Shown: positions 42,946-53,321, numbered from the stretch's first letter. The stretch: 64,000 nucleotides of DNA from Flavobacterium sp. WC2421 (GCF_040822115.1 NZ_CP162004.1:3581001-3645000), one strand, 5' to 3'. Program-made: numbers and translations. The notes: generated by a model from the letters alone, not told the origin.

Positions 42946-43701
42946 TTATTGATACACTTTTATATAATCTAAAATGAATTTTTTAGGAAAAATAGCGTCA
43001 TCAACTTCAGGTCCACCAAAATTACCTCCAATAGCTAGATTAACAAGAAAATAAAACGGTTTATCAAAAGGCCAAGTATCTTCATTTTTGACTTCTGGAT
43101 AAAAGGTATAAATCAAGATACCATCAACATAAAAATCCATTTTATCTTTTGTCCAATCGATACCAAATCGATGAAAGCCATCTTCAATGCATTCAATTTT
43201 AGTTTTCTTAGAATTTATAGAATTCCCATGACTATCTTGGGTATGTAAAGTGGTATAAACCATCTGCGGTTCTTTCCCAACGTATTCAAGTATATCAATC
43301 TCACCTGATTTTGGCCAACCTACTTCATCTATATTAGAACCTAGCATCCAAAATGCAGGCCAGATTCCTTGCCCAACAGGCAACTTAGCTCTAGCTTCAA
43401 AATAACCATACAAAAATTCTTTCTTGTCTTTCGTTGTTATTCGGGTAGAAGTGTATTTATTACCTTCTTTTTTAGCGGTAATTACTAGATTCCCATTTAT
43501 TAATTCATGGTTCTCATTGGTATATAATTGCCTTTCATTATTACCCCATCCGCAATTAGGACAACCATTACCTAACTCTATGTTCCAAACTTTTTCATTT
43601 AATGATTTTCCTGAAAAATTTTCTTCCCAAACTAATTTTCGTTTGCCTTGCTGAGCAAAACCCAATTGCCCAATTATCAATAAGATTAAAAATTTATTCA
43701 T
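42946..43701 (-). CDS. Secreted glycoside hydrolase family 16 (laminarinase-type)
   Basis: This 251-aa beta-glucanase has a signal peptide ending LGFAQ (about residue 17) and the GH16 catalytic motif EIDILE (nucleophile Glu134, Asp136, acid/base Glu139) in SGEIDILEYVGKEP. Other GH16 words are LVWEENFSGKSLNEKVWN, YGYFEARAKLPVGQGIWPAFWML, FHRFGIDWTKDKMDFYVDG and FYFLVNLAIGGNFGG. The family cleaves beta-1,3 or mixed-linkage glucans such as laminarin. It is a single compact domain with no secretion tail, so probably periplasmic or surface-exposed. Immediately upstream lies the remnant of a GH3 gene, its former operon partner. Confidence 0.93.
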   Translation of the reverse strand: MNKFLILLIIGQLGFAQQGKRKLVWEENFSGKSLNEKVWNIELGNGCPNCGWGNNERQLYTNENHELINGNLVITAKKEGNKYTSTRITTKDKKEFLYGYFEARAKLPVGQGIWPAFWMLGSNIDEVGWPKSGEIDILEYVGKEPQMVYTTLHTQDSHGNSINSKKTKIECIEDGFHRFGIDWTKDKMDFYVDGILIYTFYPEVKNEDTWPFDKPFYFLVNLAIGGNFGGPEVDDAIFPKKFILDYIKVYQ

Positions 43702-43707
43702 TTCGTA

Positions 43708-43974
43708 TTAATTAGTATATTGAAAATTAGATTCTAAAGTTGTAGCGGAGTTTCCTCCTATAAAAATCTTAAAATCACCCACCTTTGCTTCCCATTTAGA
43801 ATTAGCAGTATAATATTGAATTGTATTTTGATTAATTACAAAAGTCACCGTTTTGGTTTCATTTGGTTGTAATTCTATCATCTCAAAGCCCTTTAGTTCT
43901 TTAAGAGGTCGAGCCACACTATCTAATGGACTTGTTTTGTTATTGTCCAATGTATTAATAACAATAATTTTTTG
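43708..43974 (-). pseudogene. 3' remnant of a GH3 beta-glucosidase (fibronectin-III-like tail)
   Basis: About 80 codons remain, reading SVARPLKELKGFEMIELQ, NETKTVTFVINQNTIQYY and KVGDFKIFIGGNS. These match the C-terminal fibronectin-III-like domain of family 3 beta-glucosidases (BglX type). The catalytic domains, over 600 residues, are absent. The frame runs back only to a stop at 43975-43977, no ATG is present (only a TTG at 43948-43950), and beyond lies uvrA's promoter region. The remnant sits 6 bp upstream of the GH16 gene, so an ancestral glucosidase-glucanase operon was probably truncated by deletion. Confidence 0.78.
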
Positions 43975-44136
43975 TTACAATTTATAAGTGTACTAACTCC
44001 TTTTCATTTATCAAAAGAGCTATCGCTTTTTTAACCCCGTCTAAAATAACAATATCATTCCATTATTTTCATCAAAAAGTTTGTAATTCCTAAAATTTGT
44101 GAATTGTTCACCCGCTTTTCCCCAATGAAAAATGAT

Positions 44137-44144
44137 TACTTTTG
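44137..44144 (+). promoter_or_regulatory. -7 box of uvrA
   Basis: TACTTTTG matches TAnnTTTG, 19 bp before the ATG at 44164. Since transcription would begin near 44151, in-frame codons upstream (from 44104) cannot be used, which fixes the uvrA start. Confidence 0.5.
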
Positions 44145-44163
44145 TAAAAATATACCATTTCTT

Positions 44164-46950
44164 ATGCAAGTTGATTTTTCCAAAATAGACCCCAAAAAAA
44201 ACATTATAATTAAAGGAGCCGAGGTACACAATTTAAAAAGTGTAGATGTGGTAATTCCTAGAAACAAATTGGTAGTTATTACTGGACTTTCTGGTTCTGG
44301 AAAATCGAGTTTGGCTTTTGATACTTTGTATGCCGAAGGACAACGCCGCTATGTAGAAAGTTTATCTTCCTATGCAAGACAATTTCTTGGACGATTAGAC
44401 AAGCCAAAAGTAGAATACATCAAGGGCATTGCTCCCGCTATTGCCATTGAACAAAAAGTAAATACGACAAATGCACGATCTACCGTTGGAACTTCTACGG
44501 AAATTTATGATTACATGAAATTGCTTTTTGCTAGAATTGGGAGAACATTCTCCCCTATTTCTGGTCAAGAAGTAAAAAAAAATACCGTTACAGATGTTAT
44601 TACTGATGTACAAAATTTTACCCTAGATAGTAAATGGTTGCTTCTCGCTCCCATTCACCTAGAAGAAGGTAGGAAACTAGAAGACAAACTAAAGGTATTG
44701 TTACAACAAGGTTTTTCAAGAATCTTAGTTGACAATACAATGGTTCGTTTGGACGAAATTGATCAGCATTCATTAGATAATAAAGATATAACCCTTATTA
44801 TTGACAGAATTGTAGTTAAAGAGGAAGAAGAGTTTTTTAATCGTCTTGCTGATGCCGTGCAAACCGCTTTTTATGAAGGAAAAGGAATTTGCTATTTACA
44901 GGAGTTAAACTCTGAAAAAAGATATTCTTATTCTAATAATTTTGAATTAGATGGAATAACTTTTTTGGAGCCTAATGTTCATTTATTCAGTTTCAACAAT
45001 CCTTACGGAGCTTGTCCTGTATGTGAAGGATATGGAAACATTATAGGAATTGATGCTGAATTGGTTGTACCCAATACCACTTTATCAATATTTGAAAATG
45101 CTATTTTTCCTTGGCGTGGGGAAAGTATGAGTTGGTTTAGAGACGAATTAGTTAATAATGCATATAAATTTGACTTTCCTATCCACAAACCATTTTTTCA
45201 ATTAACGGATGAACAAAAAGAATTAATCTGGACGGGTAACTCCTATTTTCAAGGACTCAATGATTTCTTTAAAGAACTAGAAGAAAAAAATTATAAAATT
45301 CAAAACCGCGTCATGCTTTCTCGTTACCGTGGTAAAACCAAATGCCATTCTTGTAAAGGAAAACGACTTCGAATTGAGGCCTCTAATGTAAAAATAAATG
45401 ATAAAACGGTTTCGGATTTAGTGGATTTACCTATTAAACATTTAGTTGCTTTTTTTAAAGATTTAAAATTAGATGTTTATGAACAACAAATTGCTAAACG
45501 CTTGTTATTGGAAATCAATAACAGATTATCATTTTTAACCGAAGTAGGGTTGGATTATTTGACATTGAATCGAAATTCATCTACGCTATCAGGTGGTGAG
45601 TCGCAACGAATTAATTTAGCCACCTCTTTAGGAAGTAGCTTGGTTGGTTCCATGTACATTTTGGACGAACCTAGTATTGGGTTACACCCAAAAGATACAG
45701 AACGCTTGATAAAAGTATTGATTTCATTACGTGATTTGGGAAATACTGTAATTGTGGTGGAACACGATGAAGATATTATGAAAGCAGCCGATATGATTAT
45801 CGATATTGGACCAGAAGCAGGAACCTTTGGCGGTAAATTAGTCGCGCAAGGAACCTATAACGAAATCCTGAAGTCAACTTCTTTAACGGCTAAATATTTA
45901 AATGGCGAACTCGAAATCGCGGTTCCCAAAAAACGAAGACCATTTAAGAATTTTATAGAAATAAAAGGAGCGAGAGAAAACAATTTGCAAAATATTGATG
46001 TTACTTTTCCATTGGATGTATTAACGGTTATAACGGGAGTTTCTGGAAGTGGAAAAAGTACGCTTATTAAGAAAATTTTGTTTCCGGCGATGCAGAAAAA
46101 ACTCGACAATGCAGGTGAAAAAGCAGGTCAGTTTAGTGAAATAAAAGGTTCGTTTTCACATATAAAACATATCGAATATGTGGATCAAAACCCAATTGGG
46201 CGAAGTTCCCGTTCTAATCCAGTAACCTATATCAAAGCATACGATGACATTAGAGAATTATTTGCCAAAGAAAAGTTATCTAAAATAAGAGGGTATCTAC
46301 CCAAACATTTTTCTTTTAATGTAGATGGCGGCCGTTGTGAAACCTGTAAAGGAGAAGGTTCTATTAACGTTGAAATGGTATTTATGGCCGATGTACAATT
46401 ACCATGTGAAACTTGTAATGGAAAACGATTTAAAAAAGAAGTCCTTGAAGTAACATTTGTAGGCAAAAATATACATGATATTCTAACACTGACTATTGAT
46501 GATGCTGTCGCTTTCTTTGAAACTAATCAGCAACATAAGATTACTCAAAAACTAAAACCGTTACAAGACGTAGGATTGGGATATGTTCAATTAGGACAGT
46601 CCTCATCCACTTTGTCTGGTGGAGAAGCACAACGAATAAAACTAGCTTCTTTCCTGGTAAAAGGCGCTACAAAAGACAGAGCACTATTCGTATTTGATGA
46701 ACCTACGACAGGATTGCATTTTCATGATATCAAGAAACTATTAGCGTCCTTTGATGCTTTAATTGAAAAAGGACATTCCATACTTGTTATTGAACACAAT
46801 CTAGACCTAATTAAATGCGCCGATTGGATTATTGATTTAGGTCCTGAAGGTGGGGAAAATGGAGGGAAACTTTTAGCAGTTGGAACACCTGAACAAATTG
46901 TAAAAATAAAAGAATCAGTTACAGGTAAATATTTAAAAGATAAAATATAA
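44164..46950 (+). CDS. uvrA: Excinuclease ABC subunit A
   Basis: This 928-aa damage-sensing ATPase loads UvrB in nucleotide excision repair. It contains two ABC units: Walker [10 protein letters not shown] (41-49) and GVSGSGKST (about 625-633), signatures [12 protein letters not shown] and [12 protein letters not shown], and Walker B motifs [11 protein letters not shown] and [11 protein letters not shown]. Zinc-binding Cys pairs are CPVC / CHSC in the first half and CETC / CETC in the second. The start at 44164 ([13 protein letters not shown]) follows a -7 box. Bacteroidota often carry a second UvrA; the length here is that of the standard form. A terminator follows. Confidence 0.96.
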   Translation: MQVDFSKIDPKKNIIIKGAEVHNLKSVDVVIPRNKLVVITGLSGSGKSSLAFDTLYAEGQRRYVESLSSYARQFLGRLDKPKVEYIKGIAPAIAIEQKVNTTNARSTVGTSTEIYDYMKLLFARIGRTFSPISGQEVKKNTVTDVITDVQNFTLDSKWLLLAPIHLEEGRKLEDKLKVLLQQGFSRILVDNTMVRLDEIDQHSLDNKDITLIIDRIVVKEEEEFFNRLADAVQTAFYEGKGICYLQELNSEKRYSYSNNFELDGITFLEPNVHLFSFNNPYGACPVCEGYGNIIGIDAELVVPNTTLSIFENAIFPWRGESMSWFRDELVNNAYKFDFPIHKPFFQLTDEQKELIWTGNSYFQGLNDFFKELEEKNYKIQNRVMLSRYRGKTKCHSCKGKRLRIEASNVKINDKTVSDLVDLPIKHLVAFFKDLKLDVYEQQIAKRLLLEINNRLSFLTEVGLDYLTLNRNSSTLSGGESQRINLATSLGSSLVGSMYILDEPSIGLHPKDTERLIKVLISLRDLGNTVIVVEHDEDIMKAADMIIDIGPEAGTFGGKLVAQGTYNEILKSTSLTAKYLNGELEIAVPKKRRPFKNFIEIKGARENNLQNIDVTFPLDVLTVITGVSGSGKSTLIKKILFPAMQKKLDNAGEKAGQFSEIKGSFSHIKHIEYVDQNPIGRSSRSNPVTYIKAYDDIRELFAKEKLSKIRGYLPKHFSFNVDGGRCETCKGEGSINVEMVFMADVQLPCETCNGKRFKKEVLEVTFVGKNIHDILTLTIDDAVAFFETNQQHKITQKLKPLQDVGLGYVQLGQSSSTLSGGEAQRIKLASFLVKGATKDRALFVFDEPTTGLHFHDIKKLLASFDALIEKGHSILVIEHNLDLIKCADWIIDLGPEGGENGGKLLAVGTPEQIVKIKESVTGKYLKDKI

Positions 46951-46970
46951 GCTTTAAGATTTGAGCAAAA

Positions 46971-47015
46971 AAAACTCCTATTCTGTTTAAAATTAAACAA
47001 GAATAGGAGTTTTTC
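46971..47015. terminator. Bidirectional terminator after uvrA
   Basis: AAAAACTCCTATTC-TGTTTA pairs with TAAACAAGAATAGGAGTTTTT with a single bulge, between uvrA and the convergent small gene. Confidence 0.88.
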
Positions 47016-47033
47016 TATTTTATAGACTAATTA

Positions 47034-47330
47034 TTAACTAAAGCATTTATCTTCAAATGGATTACCATCTTCGTCAATAGCAATTAATATTACTTTTTCT
47101 TTATTAGACACACAATACAAATAAAACCATGGCAATGACCACAGTCCAAAAGTGATACATGAAATTAAAAAATTGAAATTATGGTTCACTTTTTTCCCCT
47201 TCTTTGATAAAACAGCAAAAGGTAATTTATCATTTCTTTCCACTACAGTAAAACCATTATTCATTTTTTCTTTCAAAATTTTTGTGAATTTAGAAAAGTT
47301 TTCTTCTGGAGTAATTGTATTAATTTTCAT
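47034..47330 (-). CDS. Small membrane protein of unknown function
   Basis: A 98-aa protein. Its N-terminal half (MKINTITPEENFSKFTKILK) is soluble and may form a small helix-strand domain. A hydrophobic segment follows (about residues 52-74, FNFLISCITFGLWSLPWFYLYCV), then a short soluble tail IAIDEDGNPFEDKCFS. No family is recognised. It is monocistronic, with a terminator on one side and a terminator of the next minus-strand gene 286 bp upstream. Base composition matches its surroundings. Confidence 0.6.
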   Translation of the reverse strand: MKINTITPEENFSKFTKILKEKMNNGFTVVERNDKLPFAVLSKKGKKVNHNFNFLISCITFGLWSLPWFYLYCVSNKEKVILIAIDEDGNPFEDKCFS

Positions 47331-47615
47331 CGCTATAATTGTTTTTATTTACCTAGTAAAATCGTCAACGGATCCTTTTATAAATAGGATATAAAATTAA
47401 ACAGTTTTTCTAGTTGCCACAATACCCACTTTTAGTGATATTTCAAAAAACTTTGCAAAGCATTAGAATCTGTTCTTACTAATTATTTACAAATGTATTT
47501 CTTATAAAAAGATAAAATATTACAAATTAAAACTATAAGTTTATAAAATTCACAGTAATCTAAAACACTGTATAGCATTAATTTAACGAGAGATACAAGA
47601 GATACAAATAGGATT
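47331..47615. other. Intergenic stretch with a short tandem repeat
   Basis: This 285-bp AT-rich stretch holds no gene that I can support. It must contain the promoter of the small membrane protein. A 9-bp word GAGATACAA occurs twice in tandem at 47590-47607. Confidence 0.5.
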
Positions 47616-47655
47616 AAAAAAAGCAACTACAATTTGAGTTGTAGTTGCTTTTTTT
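47616..47655 (-). terminator. Terminator of the flippase operon
   Basis: Perfect 17-bp stem AAAAAAAGCAACTACAA / TTGTAGTTGCTTTTTTT with a 6-nt loop. It lies 55 bp beyond the flippase stop and reads as an intrinsic terminator on either strand. Confidence 0.88.
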
Positions 47656-47710
47656 AAAAAATTAATCAATCTGAAAAATATTTTTTAGATCCTCAAGATT
47701 TCGGGCCTAA

Positions 47711-49180
47711 TTATATATTTATTTTTAACCTTTTTAAAAGATTATTTATCACTTGATTTATTTCGTTAGAAATGACAAATTTATAATTAAGGTAAACATA
47801 TGAAATAGTTACCAGAATCGATTTTAACCCTATTGCAATAATGGGATTAAAGGGAAATTGCCAAAAATAAAATAATACAAATAATACAAGTGTTAGTGCC
47901 ATTGAATATAAAGTTTGGTTTGTAAAAGGATACAAGTGCAATCGTTTTACTACAAACATTAATTTTGCCAAACTATATAACGTGATGGATAATAAAGTCG
48001 CAAAAGCAGAACCCAAAATTCCATAAATAGGAATAAAAATCATATTTAATCCAATAGTTAAAAAAACCAGTACTACTCCTAAAAACAAAACGGCACGATA
48101 GTATTTTGTATTGAAAATTATAGCATTATTGTTCCCCAATATTAAATCAAAATACTTGGATAACCCAATCATAAAGACAACTAATATACCACCGCTGTAT
48201 TCCTTTGGAACCATTTCATACAGTTGACTTATGTTCACAAAAATGCACAACATTACAAACCCACCCACTACTTGTAAATTAATAGACGTTTTCTTGTACA
48301 AACTATTCATTTCTTCATGCTTGTCTTCGTGCATTAATTTTGCAGTTATTGGATACACAATTTGATGCATTGCACGACTAGGAACAGAAATAACTAGTGC
48401 AATATAGGTTGCCACAGAATAATAAGCTATATTTTCAATTTTAATGTATTGATTGAGCATTAGTTTATCAATATCTAAAAGTAAAGTAGCTACACTTCCA
48501 GATAAAATAATAAAAAAAGTATAGACCATAATTTCCTTCGCATTATGTGGAATGGAAAATTGAAAATTAGGTTTTTTTAAGTAAAAGGCATACAGCATTG
48601 TTACAATAAATGCAACAAAATAAATCCCTGCGGTAACATACACAAATTGAATAACCGAAATCCAATTATAATAAACTCCAACCAATGTCAATAATGAAAA
48701 CGAACGCAAACCAACTTCTTTAATAAAATTACCAAAAACTGAATGCATATGAACCCTAGCCCATGCATAAAATATTTCGAAATAAGCCATGCATAAACCC
48801 GTAAATGGTATCAACCACAAATACTCTTTTACTATTGGATTTTCTTTTGATAAAAATTCTGAAATATCACTATAAAAAAACAATCCAATCAATAATAAGG
48901 GAATCGATAATAACAGTGGAAACAATACTGTAAAAGACAAAAATTTAGATTCTTCTTGTTCTGTTTTACATTGAGAATAAAATTTCACCAATGTATTTTG
49001 CATTCCAAAAGCCAAGAGCGGCATAATAATACTGGAAGCCGAAAGAACATAATTAGTTAGTGCATAATAGGTTGCCCCAAGAAAGAAAGGATACAAGTAA
49101 ATTGTATTTACAGCCCCAATTCCAAAACCAACATAGGTTATTACTGTATTCTTTAAAGACTGATTTAATACTATTCCCAT
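47711..49180 (-). CDS. Polysaccharide/lipid-linked oligosaccharide flippase (Wzx-like)
   Basis: A 489-aa inner-membrane protein with about 12-14 hydrophobic helices spread over its whole length, beginning NQSLKNTVITYVGFGIGAVN as in Wzx/RfbX and MurJ-type flippases. Charged residues cluster in short loops (SQCKTEQEESKF, MHEDKHEEMNSLYKK). The family moves undecaprenyl-linked sugars across the membrane. It is the last gene of a three-gene minus-strand unit behind a GT4 glycosyltransferase (36-bp gap) and a YfhO protein (51-bp gap). No polymerase or ligase gene is present here. Confidence 0.85.
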   Translation of the reverse strand: MGIVLNQSLKNTVITYVGFGIGAVNTIYLYPFFLGATYYALTNYVLSASSIIMPLLAFGMQNTLVKFYSQCKTEQEESKFLSFTVLFPLLLSIPLLLIGLFFYSDISEFLSKENPIVKEYLWLIPFTGLCMAYFEIFYAWARVHMHSVFGNFIKEVGLRSFSLLTLVGVYYNWISVIQFVYVTAGIYFVAFIVTMLYAFYLKKPNFQFSIPHNAKEIMVYTFFIILSGSVATLLLDIDKLMLNQYIKIENIAYYSVATYIALVISVPSRAMHQIVYPITAKLMHEDKHEEMNSLYKKTSINLQVVGGFVMLCIFVNISQLYEMVPKEYSGGILVVFMIGLSKYFDLILGNNNAIIFNTKYYRAVLFLGVVLVFLTIGLNMIFIPIYGILGSAFATLLSITLYSLAKLMFVVKRLHLYPFTNQTLYSMALTLVLFVLFYFWQFPFNPIIAIGLKSILVTISYVYLNYKFVISNEINQVINNLLKRLKINI

Positions 49181-49216
49181 TCTTTACTATTGCGAGACAC
49201 CAATAATCTCTTTATG

Positions 49217-50509
49217 TTATTTATTAAGTAGCTGTACTAATTCTTTAGTCAAGTTTTTTCTGGAATATTTTTGCAAACCCACACCATTGGATTTTAATTT
49301 ACCTTCTAAAAACTGATTATAAAAGTCCAAAAGTACACTTTTTAACTTCTCTTTTTCAGAATAGTTAAAGAACACTCCTGTATTCGTATTGGTAATAATT
49401 TCGGCAAAATCAGAATCTTTTGGACCAATCGCAATAATGGGTCTATTAGAAACCATATATTCGAATAATTTTCCAGGAATAATACTCTTAGTATCTTCAG
49501 AATCAATTTCAATCAGCAATAAAACTTGTGACTTTTTTTGATGAACAATTGCTTCCCCATGTGAAACATATCCTAAGTTTTTCAAATAAGGAACTAAATC
49601 AAAATTTTTAATTTCATCCAATACTTCTTGACTAACAGCCCCAATTAATTTTATTTCTAAATGTCTTTTAAAATCAGGTATTTCGTTCAGTAATTCTTTT
49701 ATACTTTCCCATAAAATAATTGGATTTCTTTCGGACAAGAATGAACCAATATGAGCCAAGCTAAACTTAGTATCTAATTCCTGATTTGCTATGGTTTCCA
49801 CGTCATACCCATTGGTAATTACTTCAATCGGCTTTGTCGTTATTGCTTGAAATTCAGCTTTTGTAGTTTTACTGGTAACAATAATAGTATCTGCAGTATT
49901 CAAAACCTGGTACTCCAAATCTTTATGTTTTTTTGCAGCATAATTCGATAAACGAAGTGATTTATGATATCCTATAGTGGTCCACGGATCACGGAAATCA
50001 GCAATCCATTTTAAATTTAGTTTTTGTTTTAATTCTAATCCTATAAGATGTAAACTATGTGGTGGTCCAGAAGTAATAATAGTATCAATAGTATTCTCGG
50101 CAATGTATTTTTCTAAAAAAGAAACAGACGGTTTAACCCAAAATACACGAGCATCAGGAATAAATAAATTACCTCGAATCCATAGGAACGTTTTGTCTAA
50201 AAAAGACTGTTTTTTTTGATTTGGAATTATCCCTGAACTTATCTTTTTGGTTTTAGATCTAGAAAAAAAAGATGCCAATTGATATGGCTCAAAAATTTTA
50301 TGTTTTAAAATAACTGTAGCAGCCGAAACTTCTTTTTCTAAATCGGTATCCACAATAGGATACGTTGGGTTTTCAGGAATGTAAATGATGGGTTGAACTC
50401 CAAATTCTGGTAAATATTTTACAAATTTCAACCAGCGTTGCACACCTGGACCTCCAGCTGGTGGCCAATAGTACGTTATAATTAGAACTTTTTTAGTTTC
50501 AGCTTCCAA
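49217..50509 (-). CDS. Family-4-type glycosyltransferase
   Basis: This 430-aa GT-B enzyme opens with KVLIITYYWPPAGGPGVQRWLKF, the typical donor/acceptor cleft loop of Bacteroidota GT4 proteins. It continues with IADFRDPWTTIGYHKS, a C-terminal IEVITNGYDVE linker, and the sugar-nucleotide motif SIIPGKLFEYMVSNRPIIAIGP with the catalytic-type Glu. No membrane segment is seen, so it works at the cytoplasmic face. With the flippase downstream and the YfhO protein upstream it probably takes part in surface glycan synthesis or protein O-glycosylation; the sugar is unknown. Confidence 0.88.
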   Translation of the reverse strand: MEAETKKVLIITYYWPPAGGPGVQRWLKFVKYLPEFGVQPIIYIPENPTYPIVDTDLEKEVSAATVILKHKIFEPYQLASFFSRSKTKKISSGIIPNQKKQSFLDKTFLWIRGNLFIPDARVFWVKPSVSFLEKYIAENTIDTIITSGPPHSLHLIGLELKQKLNLKWIADFRDPWTTIGYHKSLRLSNYAAKKHKDLEYQVLNTADTIIVTSKTTKAEFQAITTKPIEVITNGYDVETIANQELDTKFSLAHIGSFLSERNPIILWESIKELLNEIPDFKRHLEIKLIGAVSQEVLDEIKNFDLVPYLKNLGYVSHGEAIVHQKKSQVLLLIEIDSEDTKSIIPGKLFEYMVSNRPIIAIGPKDSDFAEIITNTNTGVFFNYSEKEKLKSVLLDFYNQFLEGKLKSNGVGLQKYSRKNLTKELVQLLNK

Positions 50510-50560
50510 GTTTATAGTTTAAAGTTAAATAGATTATTCTATCTGCAAAATCTGAAATCG

Positions 50561-52990
50561 TTAATCAACAATCTTAGATCCATTTTTTCTTTCAAAATAA
50601 ACTCCGCCTATTACCAATAATAACATTCCAGCTAAACTAATTAATGTTATAATACTTCCGGTTTTAATTACTTGTGGCTCAAATTTGAACTCAATTGTAT
50701 GTTCTCCTCCCGGTACAATCATGGCTCTCAATACATAATCAACAGGAAAATGATCTGTTTTAACACCATCAATATAGGCATTCCAACCATTTTCATAATA
50801 AATTTCAGAGAAAACGGCTAGACCTTCTTTTCCATTTGTAGATGTATACTTTATATAATTAGGTTTGTAAACCTTTAATTTAATAGTCCCTGAAGTATCT
50901 AAGTTTCTTTTTAATCTGGCATTTTTAAATTTATCTCCATACAGATGAATATTGAAAATAGCGGCTCTTTTTGTATCGATTTTATCCAACATTTTCATTT
51001 CATCATTGGCTTTATTCACCAACTTAACATCATTTACAAACCAAGCATTACCATTGGCATCTGGATTAACAATTGGAAATTCTTTTCCTTCCTTATCCGT
51101 TTGAATGACATACTTTACATTTAGCATATTCAGTATATCCAAATTGTTTTTAGCCAGCTGATAATCAAATAATTGTTGCACTCTTCTAGGCCTTACAGCA
51201 CTATACCCTCCAATTGACTTATGAAAATAAGAAGTCCTTGCTCCCATTAAATCTCCAGCCTCAAAAACACGGTAATGAGTAGTGTCCTTTAAAATTTGAG
51301 TATCAGAAGGTTTTTCATGGAAAGGAACTTCAACATCTCTTCCACTAACAAAATCTTTAGCTGAAACATATTTTTTATCTACAAAAAACAAATCCGAGAC
51401 CATAAATAATCCTACCAAAATGATAGCGGTATTTTGAGCTATTTTATTTTTAATGAATAACCATAAAACGCCAGCTACTAATAGAATAAAAAATCCAGAT
51501 CGCAACAAGTCCGCACTATACAAACTCATTCGGTCGCCTTTTAGTGCCTCTACAAATTGTGGTCCGTAACTTTCTAAATAATACCCATCATTTGCGCTAG
51601 AAAAGCTAAACATGCTTTTACATAAAAACAAAATCAAAATTATTCCTAAACCTAAAGTTCCTGATTCTAATAACCCTTTAGTTTGTTTCTCTTTTTCTAA
51701 TTTAAAGAATGATTGCAACCCCATTATAGCTAAAACAGGAAAACACAACTCTAGTATAACTTGTATTGATGAAACAGCCCTAAACTTATCATACATAGGT
51801 ACATAATCAATAAAAAAGTTGGTCAGTAACGGGAAGTTTTTACCCCAAGAAAGTAACAATGATACAACTGCTCCTGAAAGAAAAACATATTTAATTTTAC
51901 GTTCATCAATAAACAAAGCTAAAATTCCTAAAAAGAAAACAACAACTCCTATATAAGCAGGTGCTGCAACAATAGGCTGGTCACCCCAATAGGTAGGTAG
52001 TCCCATTGTGAAATCGGCGGCTTGCCCTTCTGGAACGCCCTGACTAATCATGAATTCATACATTTTACTATCAGTCCCAACTGCTTCATGATTAGAACCT
52101 CCAAATAATCTTGGAGCTATCAAATTGAAACTTTCAGTAACTCCATAACTGTATTCAGTAATATAATCACGTGTCATAGCACTATTGGTAGTGTTTTTAG
52201 AACCATCAGGATTGTATGTTAGTTCACTTTTCCCACGAATACTAAAATTTGCATATTCAGAGGTTGCTAAAAGATTGGTAGCATTAGCTCCAATAGCAAA
52301 AATACCAGCAACGGCTAAAACTCCTAAAGATTTTAAAATTGCATTATACTCCTTGATTTTTACATCCAAATAAATAAAATAACCAGAAAGTATCAACAAG
52401 AATATTAATAAGTAATAGGTCATTTGAAAGTGGTTTGCATTTATTTCCAATGCAGTTGCAAACATAGTAAGCAATCCTCCAACAACATATTTTTTTCTAT
52501 AAACCAAAATAAATCCAGCAATCACAAGTGGCATATACGCAATCGCATGAGCCTTGGCATTGTGACCAACACCCAATATTATAATTAAATAAGTAGAAAA
52601 ACCAAAAGCTAAAGCACCAAAGAAAGCTTTTAACGGATCCGTTTTAAGAACTAATAACAGTCCGTAGAACCCCAGAAAGTACAAAAATAAATAATCGGCA
52701 GGACGCGGTAAAAATCGTAAAACATCATCTATTGCCCCAATAAAATCATATGGATATTTAGCTCCTAATTGGTACGTAGGCATCCCTCCAAATGAAGAGT
52801 TCGTCCAATATGGCTCTATATGATCGGAGGCTCTAAAGTCATTTTGCTCCTTAGCCATTCCAGTATATTGAGCAATATCTGATTGGTAAATTTGTTTTCC
52901 CTGTAATACAGGATAAAAATAAAGAAGTGAGACAATTAAAAAACCAACAATGGCTAGCGCGTGAGGATAGAACTTATTTACTATTTTCAA
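50561..52990 (-). CDS. YfhO-family membrane protein
   Basis: An 809-aa integral membrane protein with an N-terminal helix (LAIVGFLIVSLLYFYPVL), the loop word QIYQSDIAQYTGMAKEQNDF, and a dozen further hydrophobic helices up to residue 540. A large extracytoplasmic C-terminal domain (DTTHYRVFEAGDLMGARTSYFHKSIGGY; ILNMLNVKYVIQTD; EIYYENGWNAYIDG) ends in a last helix (IITLISLAGMLLLVIGGVYF). This is the YfhO/PF09586 layout, related to GT-C glycosyltransferases; YfhO in Firmicutes glycosylates lipoteichoic acid. A candidate promoter lies inside the end of the upstream gene. Confidence 0.88.
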   Translation of the reverse strand: MKIVNKFYPHALAIVGFLIVSLLYFYPVLQGKQIYQSDIAQYTGMAKEQNDFRASDHIEPYWTNSSFGGMPTYQLGAKYPYDFIGAIDDVLRFLPRPADYLFLYFLGFYGLLLVLKTDPLKAFFGALAFGFSTYLIIILGVGHNAKAHAIAYMPLVIAGFILVYRKKYVVGGLLTMFATALEINANHFQMTYYLLIFLLILSGYFIYLDVKIKEYNAILKSLGVLAVAGIFAIGANATNLLATSEYANFSIRGKSELTYNPDGSKNTTNSAMTRDYITEYSYGVTESFNLIAPRLFGGSNHEAVGTDSKMYEFMISQGVPEGQAADFTMGLPTYWGDQPIVAAPAYIGVVVFFLGILALFIDERKIKYVFLSGAVVSLLLSWGKNFPLLTNFFIDYVPMYDKFRAVSSIQVILELCFPVLAIMGLQSFFKLEKEKQTKGLLESGTLGLGIILILFLCKSMFSFSSANDGYYLESYGPQFVEALKGDRMSLYSADLLRSGFFILLVAGVLWLFIKNKIAQNTAIILVGLFMVSDLFFVDKKYVSAKDFVSGRDVEVPFHEKPSDTQILKDTTHYRVFEAGDLMGARTSYFHKSIGGYSAVRPRRVQQLFDYQLAKNNLDILNMLNVKYVIQTDKEGKEFPIVNPDANGNAWFVNDVKLVNKANDEMKMLDKIDTKRAAIFNIHLYGDKFKNARLKRNLDTSGTIKLKVYKPNYIKYTSTNGKEGLAVFSEIYYENGWNAYIDGVKTDHFPVDYVLRAMIVPGGEHTIEFKFEPQVIKTGSIITLISLAGMLLLVIGGVYFERKNGSKIVD

Positions 52991-53034
52991 TTTTCGAGAG
53001 TTTATTTTTTTAAATATGTGTATGTAAACGAGGA

Positions 53035-53062
53035 CAAATTTAATCTATTTCTTCGTAATCAA
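53035..53062 (-). promoter_or_regulatory. Candidate promoter for the YfhO operon
   Basis: On the minus strand TTG (53060-53062) and TAAATTTG (53035-53042) are 17 bp apart. The element overlaps the 3' end of the DUF4834-like gene. Confidence 0.45.
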
Positions 53063-53321
53063 CATATTCTCCTACTTTTTTAGTTTCCCGAGGATTTTTT
53101 TCGTTTTTAGTATCATAAATCACTTCATCATTCGTTGGTGATTGATTCCATGAAGTACCCTGAGAACGTTGCTGTTCCTGTTGAAAATTTTGCCCTGCTT
53201 TTTCCACTACTTTTTTAACTAATAGAGGCAAAAATAACTTTGCTAAAAACTTAAATATGTAATAGAAAGCAAGTATGTAAAACAATGTTCTTATAAAACC
53301 TGTAAAAGAGGCAGTTTGCAT
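53040..53321 (-). CDS. DUF4834-like small membrane protein
   Basis: This 93-aa protein has one N-terminal hydrophobic region (about residues 8-38, FIRTLFYILAFYYIFKFLAKLF), a Gln-rich middle (NFQQEQQRSQGTSWN) and an acidic tail ending KKVGEYVDYEEID. The GEYVDYEEI end and length are typical of DUF4834, a Bacteroidota-only family of unknown role. It lies 49 bp upstream of the YfhO gene on the same strand. A palindromic repeat lies in its upstream region. Confidence 0.78.
   Translation of the reverse strand: MQTASFTGFIRTLFYILAFYYIFKFLAKLFLPLLVKKVVEKAGQNFQQEQQRSQGTSWNQSPTNDEVIYDTKNEKNPRETKKVGEYVDYEEID

Noticed and set aside
44104..44163. Longer N-terminus for UvrA
   Set aside because: A -7 box lies at 44137-44144 within it, and UvrA proteins begin near the 44164 start.
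47590..47607. Tandem GAGATACAA repeat as an attachment site or operator
   Set aside because: Only two 9-bp copies, far from any start codon and with no mobile-element genes nearby.
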